A stretch of 64,000 bases of DNA from Kribbella aluminosa (GTDB taxonomy: Bacteria > Actinomycetota > Actinomycetes > Propionibacteriales > Kribbellaceae). The stretch spans positions 1,922,001-1,986,000 of the forward strand of contig NZ_JAGINT010000001.1 of NCBI RefSeq assembly GCF_017876295.1, written 5' to 3'. The notes under the pieces are model-generated. The model had not been told where the DNA came from. It did not search any database and saw only the letters and a list, made by a program, of their open reading frames with translations. A program made the translations under genes and the position numbers. Shown here piece after piece: positions 42,237-51,591 of the stretch (positions are counted from its first letter, which is position 1; each line of letters starts with the position of its first letter).

Positions 42237-43895
42237 GTGACTCCGGAACAGCTCGCTGAGAAGATCCTGCAGGCCCTGGCCGCGCTCGCCGCCGACGGCA
42301 CCATCACCGTCGAGGGCGGGCTGCCGCGCGAGTTGAAGGTCGAGCGGCCCAAGAACCCCGAGCACGGGGACTACGCGACCAACGTCGCGATGCAGCTCGG
42401 CAAGCGCTCCGGGCTGAACCCGCGGCAGTTCGCCGAGCTGCTGGCCGCGAGGCTCCGCGACGACGAGGCGATCACCGCGGTCGAGATCGCCGGGCCCGGG
42501 TTCATCAACCTGCGGGTCGCGGCCGATGCCCAGGGCAAGGTCGCGCAGGCGATCCTGGACGCGGGCGCGGCGTACGGGACCAGCGACAGCCTGCAGGGCC
42601 GGGCGATCAACCTCGAGTTCATCTCGGCGAACCCGACCGGTCCGCTGCACCTCGGCCACACCCGGTGGGCCGCGGTCGGCGACGCGCTGGCCCGGGTGCT
42701 GGCCGCCGCCGGTGCGAGCGTCACCCGCGAGTTCTACATCAACGACCGCGGCAACCAGATGGACAAGTTCGGCGAAAGCCTGAAGGCCGCCGCGAACGGC
42801 GAGCCGATCCCCGAGGACGGGTACCACGGGGAGTACATCCTCGATCTGGCCAAGCAGATCGCCGCCGACGTGCCGGGCATCACCGAGCTGCCCGCGGACG
42901 AGCAGGTGATCGCGTTCCGCGAGGCGGGGTACGAGCGCCAGCTCAAGGAGCAGCAGGACCAGCTCGAGCACTTCCGGACCAAGTTCGACGTCTGGTTCTC
43001 GGAGCGCAGCCTGCACGAGCAGGACGGCGTACCGCATGCGATCCAGAAGCTCCGCGACCAGGGCCACCTGTACGAGGCCGACGACGCGCTGTGGATGCGG
43101 ACCACGGACTTCACCGACGACAAGGACCGGGTGCTGATCCGGTCGAACGGCGAGCCGACGTACTTCGCCTCCGACGCGGCGTACTACGTGAACAAGCGCG
43201 AGCGTGGTTTCGAGACCTGTGTCTACATGCTCGGCGCGGACCACCACGGGTACGTGAACCGGCTGAAGGCGATCGCGGCCTGCGCCGGCGACGACCCAGA
43301 GCACAACATCGAGGTCCTGATCGGCCAGCTGGTGAAGATCCTCAAGGGCGGCGAGGAGATGAAGCTGTCCAAGCGGGCCGGCACCATCGTCACGCTCGCC
43401 GAGCTGGTCGAGGAAGGCGGCGTCGACGCCCTGCGCTACACGCTCTCCCGCTACCCGACCGACTCGCCGCTGACCCTCGACATCGAGGAGATGACCCGCC
43501 AGGCCAGCGAGAACCCGGTGTTCTACGTGCAGTACGCCCACGCCCGGCTCGCCTCCATCCTGCGGAACGCCGACGAGCTCGGCATCAAGCTGGACGAGTT
43601 CGACCCGGGCCTGCTCAGCCACGACCGCGAGGGCGACCTGCTCCGCGCGCTGGCCGAGTTCCCCCGGGTGGTGGCGACCGCCGCCGAGCTGCGCGAGCCG
43701 CATCGGATCGCGCGCTACCTCGAGGACACCGCGTCCGCGTTCCACAAGTTCTACGACAGCTGCCGCGTGCTGCCGCGCGGCGACGAGGAGGTGGAGCCGG
43801 TGCACAAGGCTCGCCTGACCCTGGTCTCCGCGACCCGGACCGTGCTCGCCAACGGGCTCGACCTGCTCGGCGTCTCCGCACCGGAGCGGATGTGA
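42237..43895 (+). CDS. argS: Arginine-tRNA ligase
   Basis: A 552-residue class I synthetase that charges tRNA-Arg. The N-terminal additional domain lies at residues 1-100, the HIGH-type motif HLGHT at 138-142 inside FISANPTGPLHLGHTR, and the KMSKS-like KLSKR at 376-380. A helical anticodon-binding domain ends the protein. The start GTG 42237 follows a -10-like element with no Shine-Dalgarno sequence. lysA starts inside its stop codon, a linkage conserved in actinobacteria. Confidence 0.96.
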   Translation: MTPEQLAEKILQALAALAADGTITVEGGLPRELKVERPKNPEHGDYATNVAMQLGKRSGLNPRQFAELLAARLRDDEAITAVEIAGPGFINLRVAADAQGKVAQAILDAGAAYGTSDSLQGRAINLEFISANPTGPLHLGHTRWAAVGDALARVLAAAGASVTREFYINDRGNQMDKFGESLKAAANGEPIPEDGYHGEYILDLAKQIAADVPGITELPADEQVIAFREAGYERQLKEQQDQLEHFRTKFDVWFSERSLHEQDGVPHAIQKLRDQGHLYEADDALWMRTTDFTDDKDRVLIRSNGEPTYFASDAAYYVNKRERGFETCVYMLGADHHGYVNRLKAIAACAGDDPEHNIEVLIGQLVKILKGGEEMKLSKRAGTIVTLAELVEEGGVDALRYTLSRYPTDSPLTLDIEEMTRQASENPVFYVQYAHARLASILRNADELGIKLDEFDPGLLSHDREGDLLRALAEFPRVVATAAELREPHRIARYLEDTASAFHKFYDSCRVLPRGDEEVEPVHKARLTLVSATRTVLANGLDLLGVSAPERM

Positions 43896-45304
43896 GGGCG
43901 CACGAGGCGGGCGCGCTGCACGCCGACATCGGCCACCGGGCACCGCCGTGGCTGCGCGCGCCGCGGGACCCCAACGACCTGGTCACCGCGCTCTGGTCGC
44001 ACACCGCGAAGAAGAACGGCGACGGCGCCCTCGAGGTCGGCGGCGTCGACCTGCGGGACCTGGTCGCCGAGCACGGCAGCCCGGCGTACGTGCTGGACGA
44101 GGACGACTTCCGGATCCGGGCGCGCGCGTTCAAGCACGCCTTCAAGGATTTCGACGTCTACTACGCGGGCAAGGCCTTTCTCTGTACGACGGTGGTCCGC
44201 TGGGTGATGGAGGAGGGCCTGAACCTCGACATCTGCAGCGGGGGAGAGCTGGCCGTGGCGCTCCGGGCGGGCGCCGACCCGAAGCGGCTGGGCTTCCACG
44301 GCAACAACAAGTCCGAGTCCGAGCTGGCCCGCGCGCTGGATGCCGGCGTCGGGCGGATCATCGTCGACTCGCAGCACGAGATCACCCGGCTGATCGCCCT
44401 GGCCGGCGAGCGCGGGGTGACGGCGCCGGTGATGGTCCGGGTCACCGCGGGCGTCGAGGCGCACACCCACGAGTACATCGCGACCGCGCACGAGGACCAG
44501 AAGTTCGGATTCTCGATCACCTCCGGCGCGGCCTTCGAAGCCGTTGCCCGGATCAACGAGGCGCCGGAGCTCGAGCTGCTCGGCCTGCACTCGCACATCG
44601 GCTCGCAGATCTTCGACTCGTCCGGTTTCGAGGTGGCCGCGAAGCGCGTGATCGCCTTGCACGCAAGGGTTTCCGAGGAGCTCGGCGTCGACATGCCGGA
44701 GCTCGACCTGGGCGGTGGCTTCGGGATCGCGTACACCACCCAGGACGACCCGTCGGACCCGGCGCAGCTGGCGACCGAGATGGGCAAGATCGTCGAGCAC
44801 GAGTGCCGCGCGTTCGAGGTCGACGTACCCAAGGTCTCGATCGAGCCCGGGCGGGCGATCGTCGGCCCGGCGATGTGCACGGTGTACTCGGTCGGCACCG
44901 TCAAGGAGGTCGAGCTGGACGCCGGCGCGGCCCGGACGTACGTGTCGGTGGACGGCGGGATGAGCGACAACATCCGCGCCGCGCTGTACGACGCCGACTA
45001 CTCCTGCACGCTCGCGAACCGGTACTCCGACGCCGAGCCGACGCTGGCCCGCGTGGTCGGCAAGCACTGCGAGGCCGGCGACATCGTCGTGAAGGACGAG
45101 TTCCTGCCGTCCGACGTGCAGCCCGGCGACCTGATCGCCGTACCGGGTACCGGCGCGTACTGCCGGTCGATGGCGAGCAACTACAACCACGTGCCGCGGC
45201 CACCGGTGATCGCGGTCAAGGACGGCCGAACGCGCGTCGTGGTACGCCGTGAGACCGAAGACGACCTGCTGCTCCTGGACATGGGGACCGCCGATGAACA
45301 CTGA
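43892..45304 (+). CDS. lysA: Diaminopimelate decarboxylase
   Basis: A 470-residue PLP enzyme that makes L-lysine from meso-diaminopimelate. The PLP lysine is Lys94 in YYAGKAFLC, followed by the barrel motifs HGNNKSESEL and LHSHIGSQIFD and the Gly-rich LGGGFGIAY. The active-site Cys-bearing CEAGDIV is in the second domain. The N-terminus has about 40 extra residues compared with short homologues, but GTG 43892 overlaps the argS stop, which supports coupling. It overlaps hom by 11 bp. Confidence 0.96.
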   Translation: MRAHEAGALHADIGHRAPPWLRAPRDPNDLVTALWSHTAKKNGDGALEVGGVDLRDLVAEHGSPAYVLDEDDFRIRARAFKHAFKDFDVYYAGKAFLCTTVVRWVMEEGLNLDICSGGELAVALRAGADPKRLGFHGNNKSESELARALDAGVGRIIVDSQHEITRLIALAGERGVTAPVMVRVTAGVEAHTHEYIATAHEDQKFGFSITSGAAFEAVARINEAPELELLGLHSHIGSQIFDSSGFEVAAKRVIALHARVSEELGVDMPELDLGGGFGIAYTTQDDPSDPAQLATEMGKIVEHECRAFEVDVPKVSIEPGRAIVGPAMCTVYSVGTVKEVELDAGAARTYVSVDGGMSDNIRAALYDADYSCTLANRYSDAEPTLARVVGKHCEAGDIVVKDEFLPSDVQPGDLIAVPGTGAYCRSMASNYNHVPRPPVIAVKDGRTRVVVRRETEDDLLLLDMGTADEH

Positions 45305-46592
45305 CGACAAACCACTGAAGGTGGGCCTGCTCGGTTGCGGAGTGGTCGGCACCGAGGTGGTGCGGATCCTGACCGAGCAGGCGGACCATCTGGCAGCCCG
45401 GGTCGGTGCCCGGCTCGAGATCGCGGGGATCGCGGTCCGGCGGGCCGGCCGGGAGCGCGACATCGCGGTCGACCCGGCGCTGGTCACCACCGACGCGCAG
45501 GCACTGGTGTCGCGCGGCGACCTGGACCTGGTGATCGAGGTGATCGGCGGGATCGAACCTGCCCGCGGGCTGATCCTGACCGCGCTCGAGCACGGCGCCT
45601 CGGTCGTCACCGCGAACAAGGCCCTGCTCGCCGAGGACGGCCCGACGCTGTTCGCGGCCGCCGAGAAGCACCAGCGCGATCTGTACTTCGAGGCCGCAGT
45701 GGCCGGCGCGATCCCGATCCTGCGGCCGCTGCGCGAGTCGCTCGCCGGCGACGACGTGATGCGGGTGATGGGCATCGTCAACGGCACCACGAACTACATC
45801 CTCGACAAGATGGACAGCACCGGCGCCGGCTTCGACGAGGCACTCGAGGAGGCCCAGGCGCTCGGGTACGCCGAGGCCGACCCGACCGCGGACATCGAGG
45901 GCTTCGACGCCGCCGCGAAGGCCGCGCTGCTCGCGAGTCTCGCGTTCCACACCCGGGTGTCGATCGCCGACGTACACCGCGAGGGCATCACCGAGGTGAC
46001 CGCGACCGACATCGCGTCCGCCCGGGAGATGGGCTGTGTGGTGAAGTCGCTGGCGATCTGCGAGCTGGACGAGCGGACCGACTCGGTGAGCGCCCGGGTG
46101 TACCCGGCGATGATCCCGGTCACGCATCCGTTGGCCAGTGTTCGGGACGCGTACAACGCGGTTTTCGTGGAAAGCAAGGCAGCCGGGCGGCTGATGTTCT
46201 ATGGTCGTGGTGCCGGCGGCGCCCCGACGGCCAGTGCCGTCCTCGGGGATCTGGTGTCCGCCGCGCGCAACCGGCTCAAGGGTGTGCCGGGGGTCGGCGA
46301 GTCGTCGTACACCCAGCGGGCCGTGCGGCCGATGGGCGAAGCGATGACCCGCTACCACGTGTCGCTGGACGTGGCCGACAAGGCCGGTGTGCTGGCGGCG
46401 GTTGCCCACGCGTTCTCCGAGCACGACGTGTCCATCCAGACCGTCCGCCAGGAGGGCCGGGGCAGTGACGCGCAGCTGGTGGTGGTCACCCACACCGCGA
46501 CCGATGCCGCGTTGTCCGCGACCGTGGAGTCCTTGCGGAACATGGACATCGTCCGTGAAGTCAGCAGTGTGATGCGGGTAGAAGGCGAGTAA
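45294..46592 (+). CDS. hom: Homoserine dehydrogenase
   Basis: A 432-residue enzyme that reduces aspartate semialdehyde to homoserine. The NAD(P)-binding GLLGCGVVGTEVVRIL is at the start, the catalytic domain signature is GIVNGTTNYILDKM, and GYAEADPTADIEG follows. A C-terminal ACT domain (MTRYHVSLDVADKAGVLAAVA) provides threonine feedback control. ATG 45294 lies within the lysA end; the longer frame from 45249 is rejected. It is followed 6 bp later by thrC. Confidence 0.96.
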   Translation: MNTDDKPLKVGLLGCGVVGTEVVRILTEQADHLAARVGARLEIAGIAVRRAGRERDIAVDPALVTTDAQALVSRGDLDLVIEVIGGIEPARGLILTALEHGASVVTANKALLAEDGPTLFAAAEKHQRDLYFEAAVAGAIPILRPLRESLAGDDVMRVMGIVNGTTNYILDKMDSTGAGFDEALEEAQALGYAEADPTADIEGFDAAAKAALLASLAFHTRVSIADVHREGITEVTATDIASAREMGCVVKSLAICELDERTDSVSARVYPAMIPVTHPLASVRDAYNAVFVESKAAGRLMFYGRGAGGAPTASAVLGDLVSAARNRLKGVPGVGESSYTQRAVRPMGEAMTRYHVSLDVADKAGVLAAVAHAFSEHDVSIQTVRQEGRGSDAQLVVVTHTATDAALSATVESLRNMDIVREVSSVMRVEGE

Positions 46593-46598
46593 TACACA

Positions 46599-47663
46599 AT
46601 GGTTCACCAGTGGCGTGGCGTGATCGAGGAGTACCGAGACCGGCTTCCCGTTTCGGCGGACACGCCGGTGGTCACGCTCGGCGAGGGCGGTACGCCGCTG
46701 GTGGCCGCGCAGTGGCTGAGCGAGCAGACCGGCTGCGAGGTGTGGCTGAAGGTCGAGGGCAACAACCCGACCGGCTCGTTCAAGGACCGCGGCATGACGG
46801 TCGCGATCTCGCTCGCCGCGCAGGCGGGGGACAAGGCGGTCGTCTGCGCGTCCACCGGCAACACCTCGGCGTCGGCCGCGGCGTACGCCGTACGTGCCGG
46901 AATGCTGCCGCTGGTGGTGATCCCGGCCGGGCGGATCGCGAAGGGGAAGCTCGCGCAGGCGGTCGTGCACGGCGCCAAGCTGGTGCAGATCGACGGCGGG
47001 TTCGACGACTGTCTGCGGATCGTCCGGGAGCTCGGGAAGAACTACCCGGTCGCGCTGGTGAACTCGGTGAACCCGGTGCGCCTGGAAGGGCAGAAGACCG
47101 CGTCGTTCGAGGTCTGTGACGCGCTCGGCGACGCGCCCGACCTGCACCTGCTGCCGGTCGGGAACGCGGGGAACATCGCGGCGTACTGGAAGGGGTACCA
47201 GGAGTACGCCAAGGACAAGCTGGCGACCCGGACGCCGAAGATGTGGGGCTTCCAGGCGGAGGGCGCGGCGCCGATCGTGCGCGGCGCGATCGTCGAGAAG
47301 CCGGAGACCGCCGCGACCGCGATCCGGGTCGGGAACCCGGCGTCCTGGACGCTGGCCGAGGCCGCGCGGGACGAGTCCGGCGGCCGGATCGACCTGGTCA
47401 CCGACGAGCAGATCCTCACCGCCCAGCGCGACCTCGCCGCCCGCGAAGGCGTCTTCGTCGAGCCCGCCTCCGCGGCAGGTGTCGCCGGCCTCCTCCTCGC
47501 CAAGGCCAACGGCGACCTCCCCGGCGGCTCCACGGTGGTCATCACCGTCACCGGCCACGGCCTGAAGGACATCGACACCGCCCTCAGCCATGCAACGTTC
47601 GAAGAACCACCGGTGACCCCCGCAGACACCGACGCCGTCGCCCGCATCGCCGGCCTGGCCTGA
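46599..47663 (+). CDS. thrC: Threonine synthase
   Basis: A 354-residue PLP-dependent enzyme that converts O-phosphohomoserine to threonine. The PLP lysine is Lys62 in TGSFKDRGM. The phosphate-binding segment [15 protein letters not shown] and the [15 protein letters not shown] loop are present. It is of the short, actinobacterial type without the N-terminal extension of the E. coli enzyme. It lies in the hom-thrC-thrB run, so the steps from aspartate semialdehyde to threonine are encoded side by side. Confidence 0.96.
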   Translation: MVHQWRGVIEEYRDRLPVSADTPVVTLGEGGTPLVAAQWLSEQTGCEVWLKVEGNNPTGSFKDRGMTVAISLAAQAGDKAVVCASTGNTSASAAAYAVRAGMLPLVVIPAGRIAKGKLAQAVVHGAKLVQIDGGFDDCLRIVRELGKNYPVALVNSVNPVRLEGQKTASFEVCDALGDAPDLHLLPVGNAGNIAAYWKGYQEYAKDKLATRTPKMWGFQAEGAAPIVRGAIVEKPETAATAIRVGNPASWTLAEAARDESGGRIDLVTDEQILTAQRDLAAREGVFVEPASAAGVAGLLLAKANGDLPGGSTVVITVTGHGLKDIDTALSHATFEEPPVTPADTDAVARIAGLA

Positions 47664-47684
47664 GCAGCTGTGGTGGGAGGCGAG

Positions 47685-48683
47685 ATGAACGCTCCGGCCC
47701 GGTCCGCAGCAGACGAGTCGGCTGCGCAGGCACAGCAGGCGAGCGGTCGGCGGGCGTGTGATCAGGTTCGGGTTCGGGTGCCTGCGACGAGTGCGAACCT
47801 GGGGCCGGGGTTCGATGCGTTCGGGTTGGCTTTGACGTTGTACGACGAGCTTGTGGTCACGCCGGGCGGGTCCGGGGTGACGGTGCAGGTCAGCGGGTGT
47901 GGTGAGGGTGAGGTGCCGCTGGACGAGTCGCATCTGGTGGTGCGGGCGATCCGGGCGGGGCTGGAGGTGCTGGGGGCCTCGGTGCCGGGGTTCACGTTGC
48001 GGTGTGAGAACCGGATTCCGCACGGTCGCGGGCTCGGGTCCTCGTCGGCCGCGATCGTCGGCGGGCTGGCCGCGGCGTACGCGCTGGCCGGCGAGCCGGT
48101 CGATCGAGAGCGTCTCGTCGTACTGGCGAACGAGATCGAAGGGCACCCCGACAACGTCGCAGCTGCGGCCCTCGGTGGGTTCACCATCGCTTGGACGGAA
48201 GGCACGACGTCTGACAAGGAGCTTGGCCGCGCGGTCAGGCTGGAGCCGGCGGCTGGAACTGCCGCGGTTGCTTACGTACCGGACAATCGCGTGCTGACCA
48301 AGGAGGCGCGCGGATTGCTGCCGGGCGTTGTTTCCCACAGCGATGCCGCGGCCAATGCAGGAAAGGCCGCACTGCTCGTGGCCGCGCTGACCGGGCGGCC
48401 CGAGTTGCTGCTCACCGCGACCGAGGACCGGCTGCACCAGGAGTACCGCGAACCGGCGATGCCGGAGAGCCTCGCGCTGGTCCACGAACTGCGGCGCAGC
48501 GGTCTGGCCGCGATCGTCAGCGGGGCCGGCCCGACGGTCGCCGTACTCGGCGGTGACGACGACAAGAGCGCAGGTCGGACCGGGTTTTTCCGGGGTACGC
48601 CGGACGCTCCGGACGGCTGGACGAAGTACGAACTGGGAGTCGATCCAGTCGGCGTACAGGTCTGGTCCATGGAGGCGGGCTGA
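47685..48683 (+). CDS. thrB: Homoserine kinase
   Basis: A 332-residue GHMP-superfamily kinase that phosphorylates homoserine. The N-terminal VPATSANLGPGFDAFGLAL and the ATP-binding PHGRGLGSSSAAIVGGL are the family signatures. The third motif is VSGAGPTVAVLG. About 20 poorly conserved residues precede the domain. ATG 47685 is preceded by GGGAGG at 47675-47680, so the GTG at 47670 is rejected. Last gene of the threonine block. Confidence 0.95.
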   Translation: MNAPARSAADESAAQAQQASGRRACDQVRVRVPATSANLGPGFDAFGLALTLYDELVVTPGGSGVTVQVSGCGEGEVPLDESHLVVRAIRAGLEVLGASVPGFTLRCENRIPHGRGLGSSSAAIVGGLAAAYALAGEPVDRERLVVLANEIEGHPDNVAAAALGGFTIAWTEGTTSDKELGRAVRLEPAAGTAAVAYVPDNRVLTKEARGLLPGVVSHSDAAANAGKAALLVAALTGRPELLLTATEDRLHQEYREPAMPESLALVHELRRSGLAAIVSGAGPTVAVLGGDDDKSAGRTGFFRGTPDAPDGWTKYELGVDPVGVQVWSMEAG

Positions 48684-49010
48684 CCCGGGGAATGTACCGC
48701 GGCGGACACGCGTTGTACGTCGGGAGTCGGCAGAAGGACCCGTAGTGGTGCTAGTCTCGACTCACCCGATCCCCTCCAGGTGATCGGTGTGCTCTCGTCA
48801 CGATCCGGGCTGTGCTCCCGGCACCCTGTGTTGTGTGGCGACCCTCCTGTGGATGTGACCTTGCGCCGCCTGCGTCGGAGATGTCCGGGGGGACTCAGAT
48901 CGAGCGAGAGCCCTCTTGTACCCCGCGTGCCCGTTGTGTGGCCGTGGGTGGAATGAAATTGGTCGATGAGCCGTATCGGACATCGACGATCCGTGTGGGA
49001 AGGACCTCAC
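48684..49010 (+). other. Leader region of rho
   Basis: A 327-bp gap between thrB and rho with no supported gene. It probably contains the rho promoter: TGCTAGTCT at 48749-48757 looks like an extended -10. That would give a long 5' leader, and long leaders are used for Rho autoregulation in other bacteria. One open frame (GTG 48812 to 49027) overlaps the rho start but has no family resemblance. Nothing else stands out. Confidence 0.4.
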
Positions 49011-51188
49011 GTGACAGAAACTGTTGAAGCCTCCAGCGGAGCGGACGCAGCGGCCACCACCGCCACGCGTCGCCGCAAAGCTGGCGGCGGCCTCGAAGGC
49101 ATGCTGCTCCCCGAGCTCAAGCAGCTCGCCGGGACGCTCGGCATCAAGGGCACCGGCGCGCTGCGCAAGGGCCAGCTGATCGAGGCGATCAAGGCCGCTC
49201 AAGCGGGTTCGTCCGCGGGCGGCTCTACCGGCCGCAGCCGGGCGAAGGCCATGCAGCCGACGCTCGACGAGGCGGCCGAGGCGCCGGCGGCGAAGACCGC
49301 CGAGACGCCGGCCAAGCGCGACGGCGGCAGTCGCCGGAGCCGCGCCGCCGCGCAGAAGGACGCGGCCACGGACGCGGCGCCGAGCGAGGCGCCCGCCCAG
49401 CACGACGTACAGCACGACGCCCGGCAGAACGGTGCCGCCCCCGAGGCCGCCGTCGAAGCGCCCGCGGCGAGGCAGCCGCAGCCGGAGCCGGCCGCGCAGA
49501 ACGGTGCCCAGGCCGGCCAGGTCGAGGAGCGCACCGACGACCGTGGTGAGAACCAGGGCCGCACCCGCGACCGGAACAACAACCGGAGCCGCGACAACCA
49601 GAACCGCGAGCAGAACCGGGACAACAACCGGGACGCTCAGCGCGACAGCCGGGACGCTCAGCGCGACGGCAACCGCGAGCAGAGCCGCGACAACCGCGGC
49701 CGCGACAACCAGGGCCGCGACAACCAGGGCCGGGACAACCGCGGCGACAACCAGCGGAACCGCCAGGACCGGCAGGACCGGCAGGACCGGCAGGATCGTC
49801 AGGACCTGAACGACCGGAACATCGACCGGGGCGAGGACGGCGAGGGCCGTCGCCGGCGTCGCCGGGGTCGCGACCGGGAGCGGACCCGCGACGGCCAGGG
49901 CGGTCGCGACGGTGGCCGGGACAGCGGGCGCGACGGTGGGCGCGACAGCGTCCGGGACAGCGTCCGGGACAATAGCCGCAACCGCGGCCGCGGCGAGCGG
50001 TACGACGCCGAGCCGACGATCTCCGAGGACGACGTCCTGGTCCCCGCGGCCGGCATCCTCGACGTACTCGACAACTACGCGTTCGTCCGGACCAGCGGCT
50101 ACCTGCCCGGCCCGAACGACGTGTACGTCGCACTCTCGATGGTGAAGCGCTACGGCCTCCGCAAGGGCGACGCGATCACCGGTGCGGTGAAGCAGCCGCA
50201 GGAGGGCGAGCGCAAGGAGAAGTTCAACCCGCTGGTCCGGATCGACACCGTGAACGGCGCCGACCCGGAGATCGCCAAGCAGCGGCAGGACTTCAACAAG
50301 CTCACCCCGCTGTACGCGACCGAGCGGCTCCGCCTGGAGACCGAGCCGGGGATCCTCACCACCCGGATCGTCGACATCGTCAGCCCGATCGGCAAGGGCC
50401 AGCGCGGCCTGATCGTCTCGCCGCCGAAGGCCGGCAAGACGATGGTGCTGCAGGCGCTCGCGAACGCGATCACCACGAACAACCCCGAAGTACACCTGAT
50501 GGTCGTGCTGGTGGACGAGCGGCCCGAAGAGGTCACCGACATGCAGCGGACGGTCAAGGGCGAGGTCATCGCCTCGACGTTCGACCGGCCGGCCGACGAC
50601 CACACCACGGTCGCGGAGCTGGCGATCGAGCGGGCCAAGCGGCTGGTGGAGCTCGGCCACGACGTCGTCGTACTGCTGGACTCGATCACCCGGCTGGGCC
50701 GTGCGTACAACATCGCGGCGCCGGCCAGCGGGCGGATCCTGTCCGGTGGTGTGGACTCGTCCGCGCTGTACCCGCCGAAGCGATTCTTCGGTGCGGCCCG
50801 GAACATCGAGGACGGCGGCTCGCTGACGATCCTCGCGACCGCGCTGATCGAGACCGGCTCGAAGATGGACGAGGTGATCTTCGAGGAGTTCAAGGGCACC
50901 GGCAACATGGAGCTCCGGCTGCGCCGCGAGTTCGCCGACCGGCGGATCTTCCCGGCGATCGACGTGGTCGCCTCCGGCACCCGCCGCGAGGAGCTGCTGA
51001 TGTCCAAGGACGAGACCCAGGTGGTCTGGAAGCTGCGCCGGGTGCTGTCCGCACTCGACGGGCAGGCCGCGCTGGAGCTCCTGATCGGCAAGCTCAAGGA
51101 GAGCAAGTCGAACATCGAGTTCCTGCTCCAGGTCAATAAGACCACCCCGTCGACCGGGTCCAGCCACGGCACCACCAACGGCGACTGA
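49011..51188 (+). CDS. rho: Transcription termination factor Rho with long disordered insertion
   Basis: A 725-residue RNA-dependent helicase. The Rho N-terminal SAP-like domain is at residues 24-65 (MLLPELKQLAGTLGIKGTGALRKGQLIEAIK), and the RNA-binding cold-shock-like domain begins near 335. Walker A is SPPKAGKT at about 471, and the DERPEEV and LDSITRLGRAYN motifs, which include the bicyclomycin-site residues, follow. Between residues about 70 and 330 lies a low-complexity insertion, first Ala/Pro/Glu-rich, then Arg/Asn/Asp/Gln-rich. The latter has short repeats (DNQGR and DRQ repeated several times). GTG 49011 has GGAAGGA upstream. Confidence 0.95.
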   Translation: MTETVEASSGADAAATTATRRRKAGGGLEGMLLPELKQLAGTLGIKGTGALRKGQLIEAIKAAQAGSSAGGSTGRSRAKAMQPTLDEAAEAPAAKTAETPAKRDGGSRRSRAAAQKDAATDAAPSEAPAQHDVQHDARQNGAAPEAAVEAPAARQPQPEPAAQNGAQAGQVEERTDDRGENQGRTRDRNNNRSRDNQNREQNRDNNRDAQRDSRDAQRDGNREQSRDNRGRDNQGRDNQGRDNRGDNQRNRQDRQDRQDRQDRQDLNDRNIDRGEDGEGRRRRRRGRDRERTRDGQGGRDGGRDSGRDGGRDSVRDSVRDNSRNRGRGERYDAEPTISEDDVLVPAAGILDVLDNYAFVRTSGYLPGPNDVYVALSMVKRYGLRKGDAITGAVKQPQEGERKEKFNPLVRIDTVNGADPEIAKQRQDFNKLTPLYATERLRLETEPGILTTRIVDIVSPIGKGQRGLIVSPPKAGKTMVLQALANAITTNNPEVHLMVVLVDERPEEVTDMQRTVKGEVIASTFDRPADDHTTVAELAIERAKRLVELGHDVVVLLDSITRLGRAYNIAAPASGRILSGGVDSSALYPPKRFFGAARNIEDGGSLTILATALIETGSKMDEVIFEEFKGTGNMELRLRREFADRRIFPAIDVVASGTRREELLMSKDETQVVWKLRRVLSALDGQAALELLIGKLKESKSNIEFLLQVNKTTPSTGSSHGTTNGD

Positions 51189-51201
51189 ACAACCCTCGAT
51201 T

Positions 51202-51233
51202 ACCAGTTTGCCGCCCTCGGGTGGCAAACTGGT
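51202..51233 (+). terminator. Intrinsic terminator after rho
   Basis: An 11-bp perfect stem (ACCAGTTTGCC at 51202-51212, complement at 51223-51233) with a 10-nt loop, followed by CTGT. It separates rho from rpmE. Confidence 0.8.
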
Positions 51234-51299
51234 CTGTCGGTTCCGGTTCACGTTCGTACCGTGCGAACGACCCGGGGCACCTGAACCTAGGAGACTGTC

Positions 51300-51506
51300 T
51301 TGAAGAGCGACATCCATCCGACGTACGTGGAGACCACGGTGACCTGCACCTGTGGCGCCACGTTCACCACGCGCTCGACCGCGGAGAACGGCGTCATCCA
51401 CGCCGACGTGTGCTCGCAGTGCCACCCCTTCTACACCGGCAAGCAGAAGATTCTGGACACCGGTGGCCGGGTCGCCCGCTTCGAGAAGCGGTACGCGAAG
51501 AAGTAG
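51300..51506 (+). CDS. rpmE: 50S ribosomal protein L31 (zinc-binding form)
   Basis: A 68-residue ribosomal protein L31. The four cysteines (Cys16, Cys18, Cys38 and Cys41, in TCTCG and CSQCHPF) mark the zinc-binding type, as opposed to the zinc-free paralogue used under zinc starvation. The reading frame starts with the rare TTG at 51300, preceded by AGGAG at 51289-51293; no ATG or GTG fits the conserved MKSDIHP start. It is flanked by hairpins and so is probably its own transcription unit. Confidence 0.95.
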   Translation: MKSDIHPTYVETTVTCTCGATFTTRSTAENGVIHADVCSQCHPFYTGKQKILDTGGRVARFEKRYAKK

Positions 51507-51514
51507 CTTTCCTG

Positions 51515-51556
51515 CCGCGCGCCGGTTCCGCATTCACTTGCGGAACCGGCGCGCGG
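51515..51556 (+). terminator. Intrinsic terminator after rpmE
   Basis: A 17-bp perfect stem (arms 51515-51531 and 51540-51556) with an 8-nt loop, followed by a T-rich TTTGTGTTTGT tract. The most canonical terminator in the window. Confidence 0.92.
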
Positions 51557-51591
51557 TTTGTGTTTGTCCAGCCTGAAGGGAGGAGTGCGGC

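Noticed and set aside
45216..48485. A 1089-codon minus-strand open frame across hom, thrC and thrB
   Set aside because: It mirrors well-recognised plus-strand enzymes and has shadow-type composition.
48812..49027. Possible leader peptide in the rho 5' region
   Set aside because: The frame overlaps the rho start and has no regulatory peptide features; kept only as part of the leader description.
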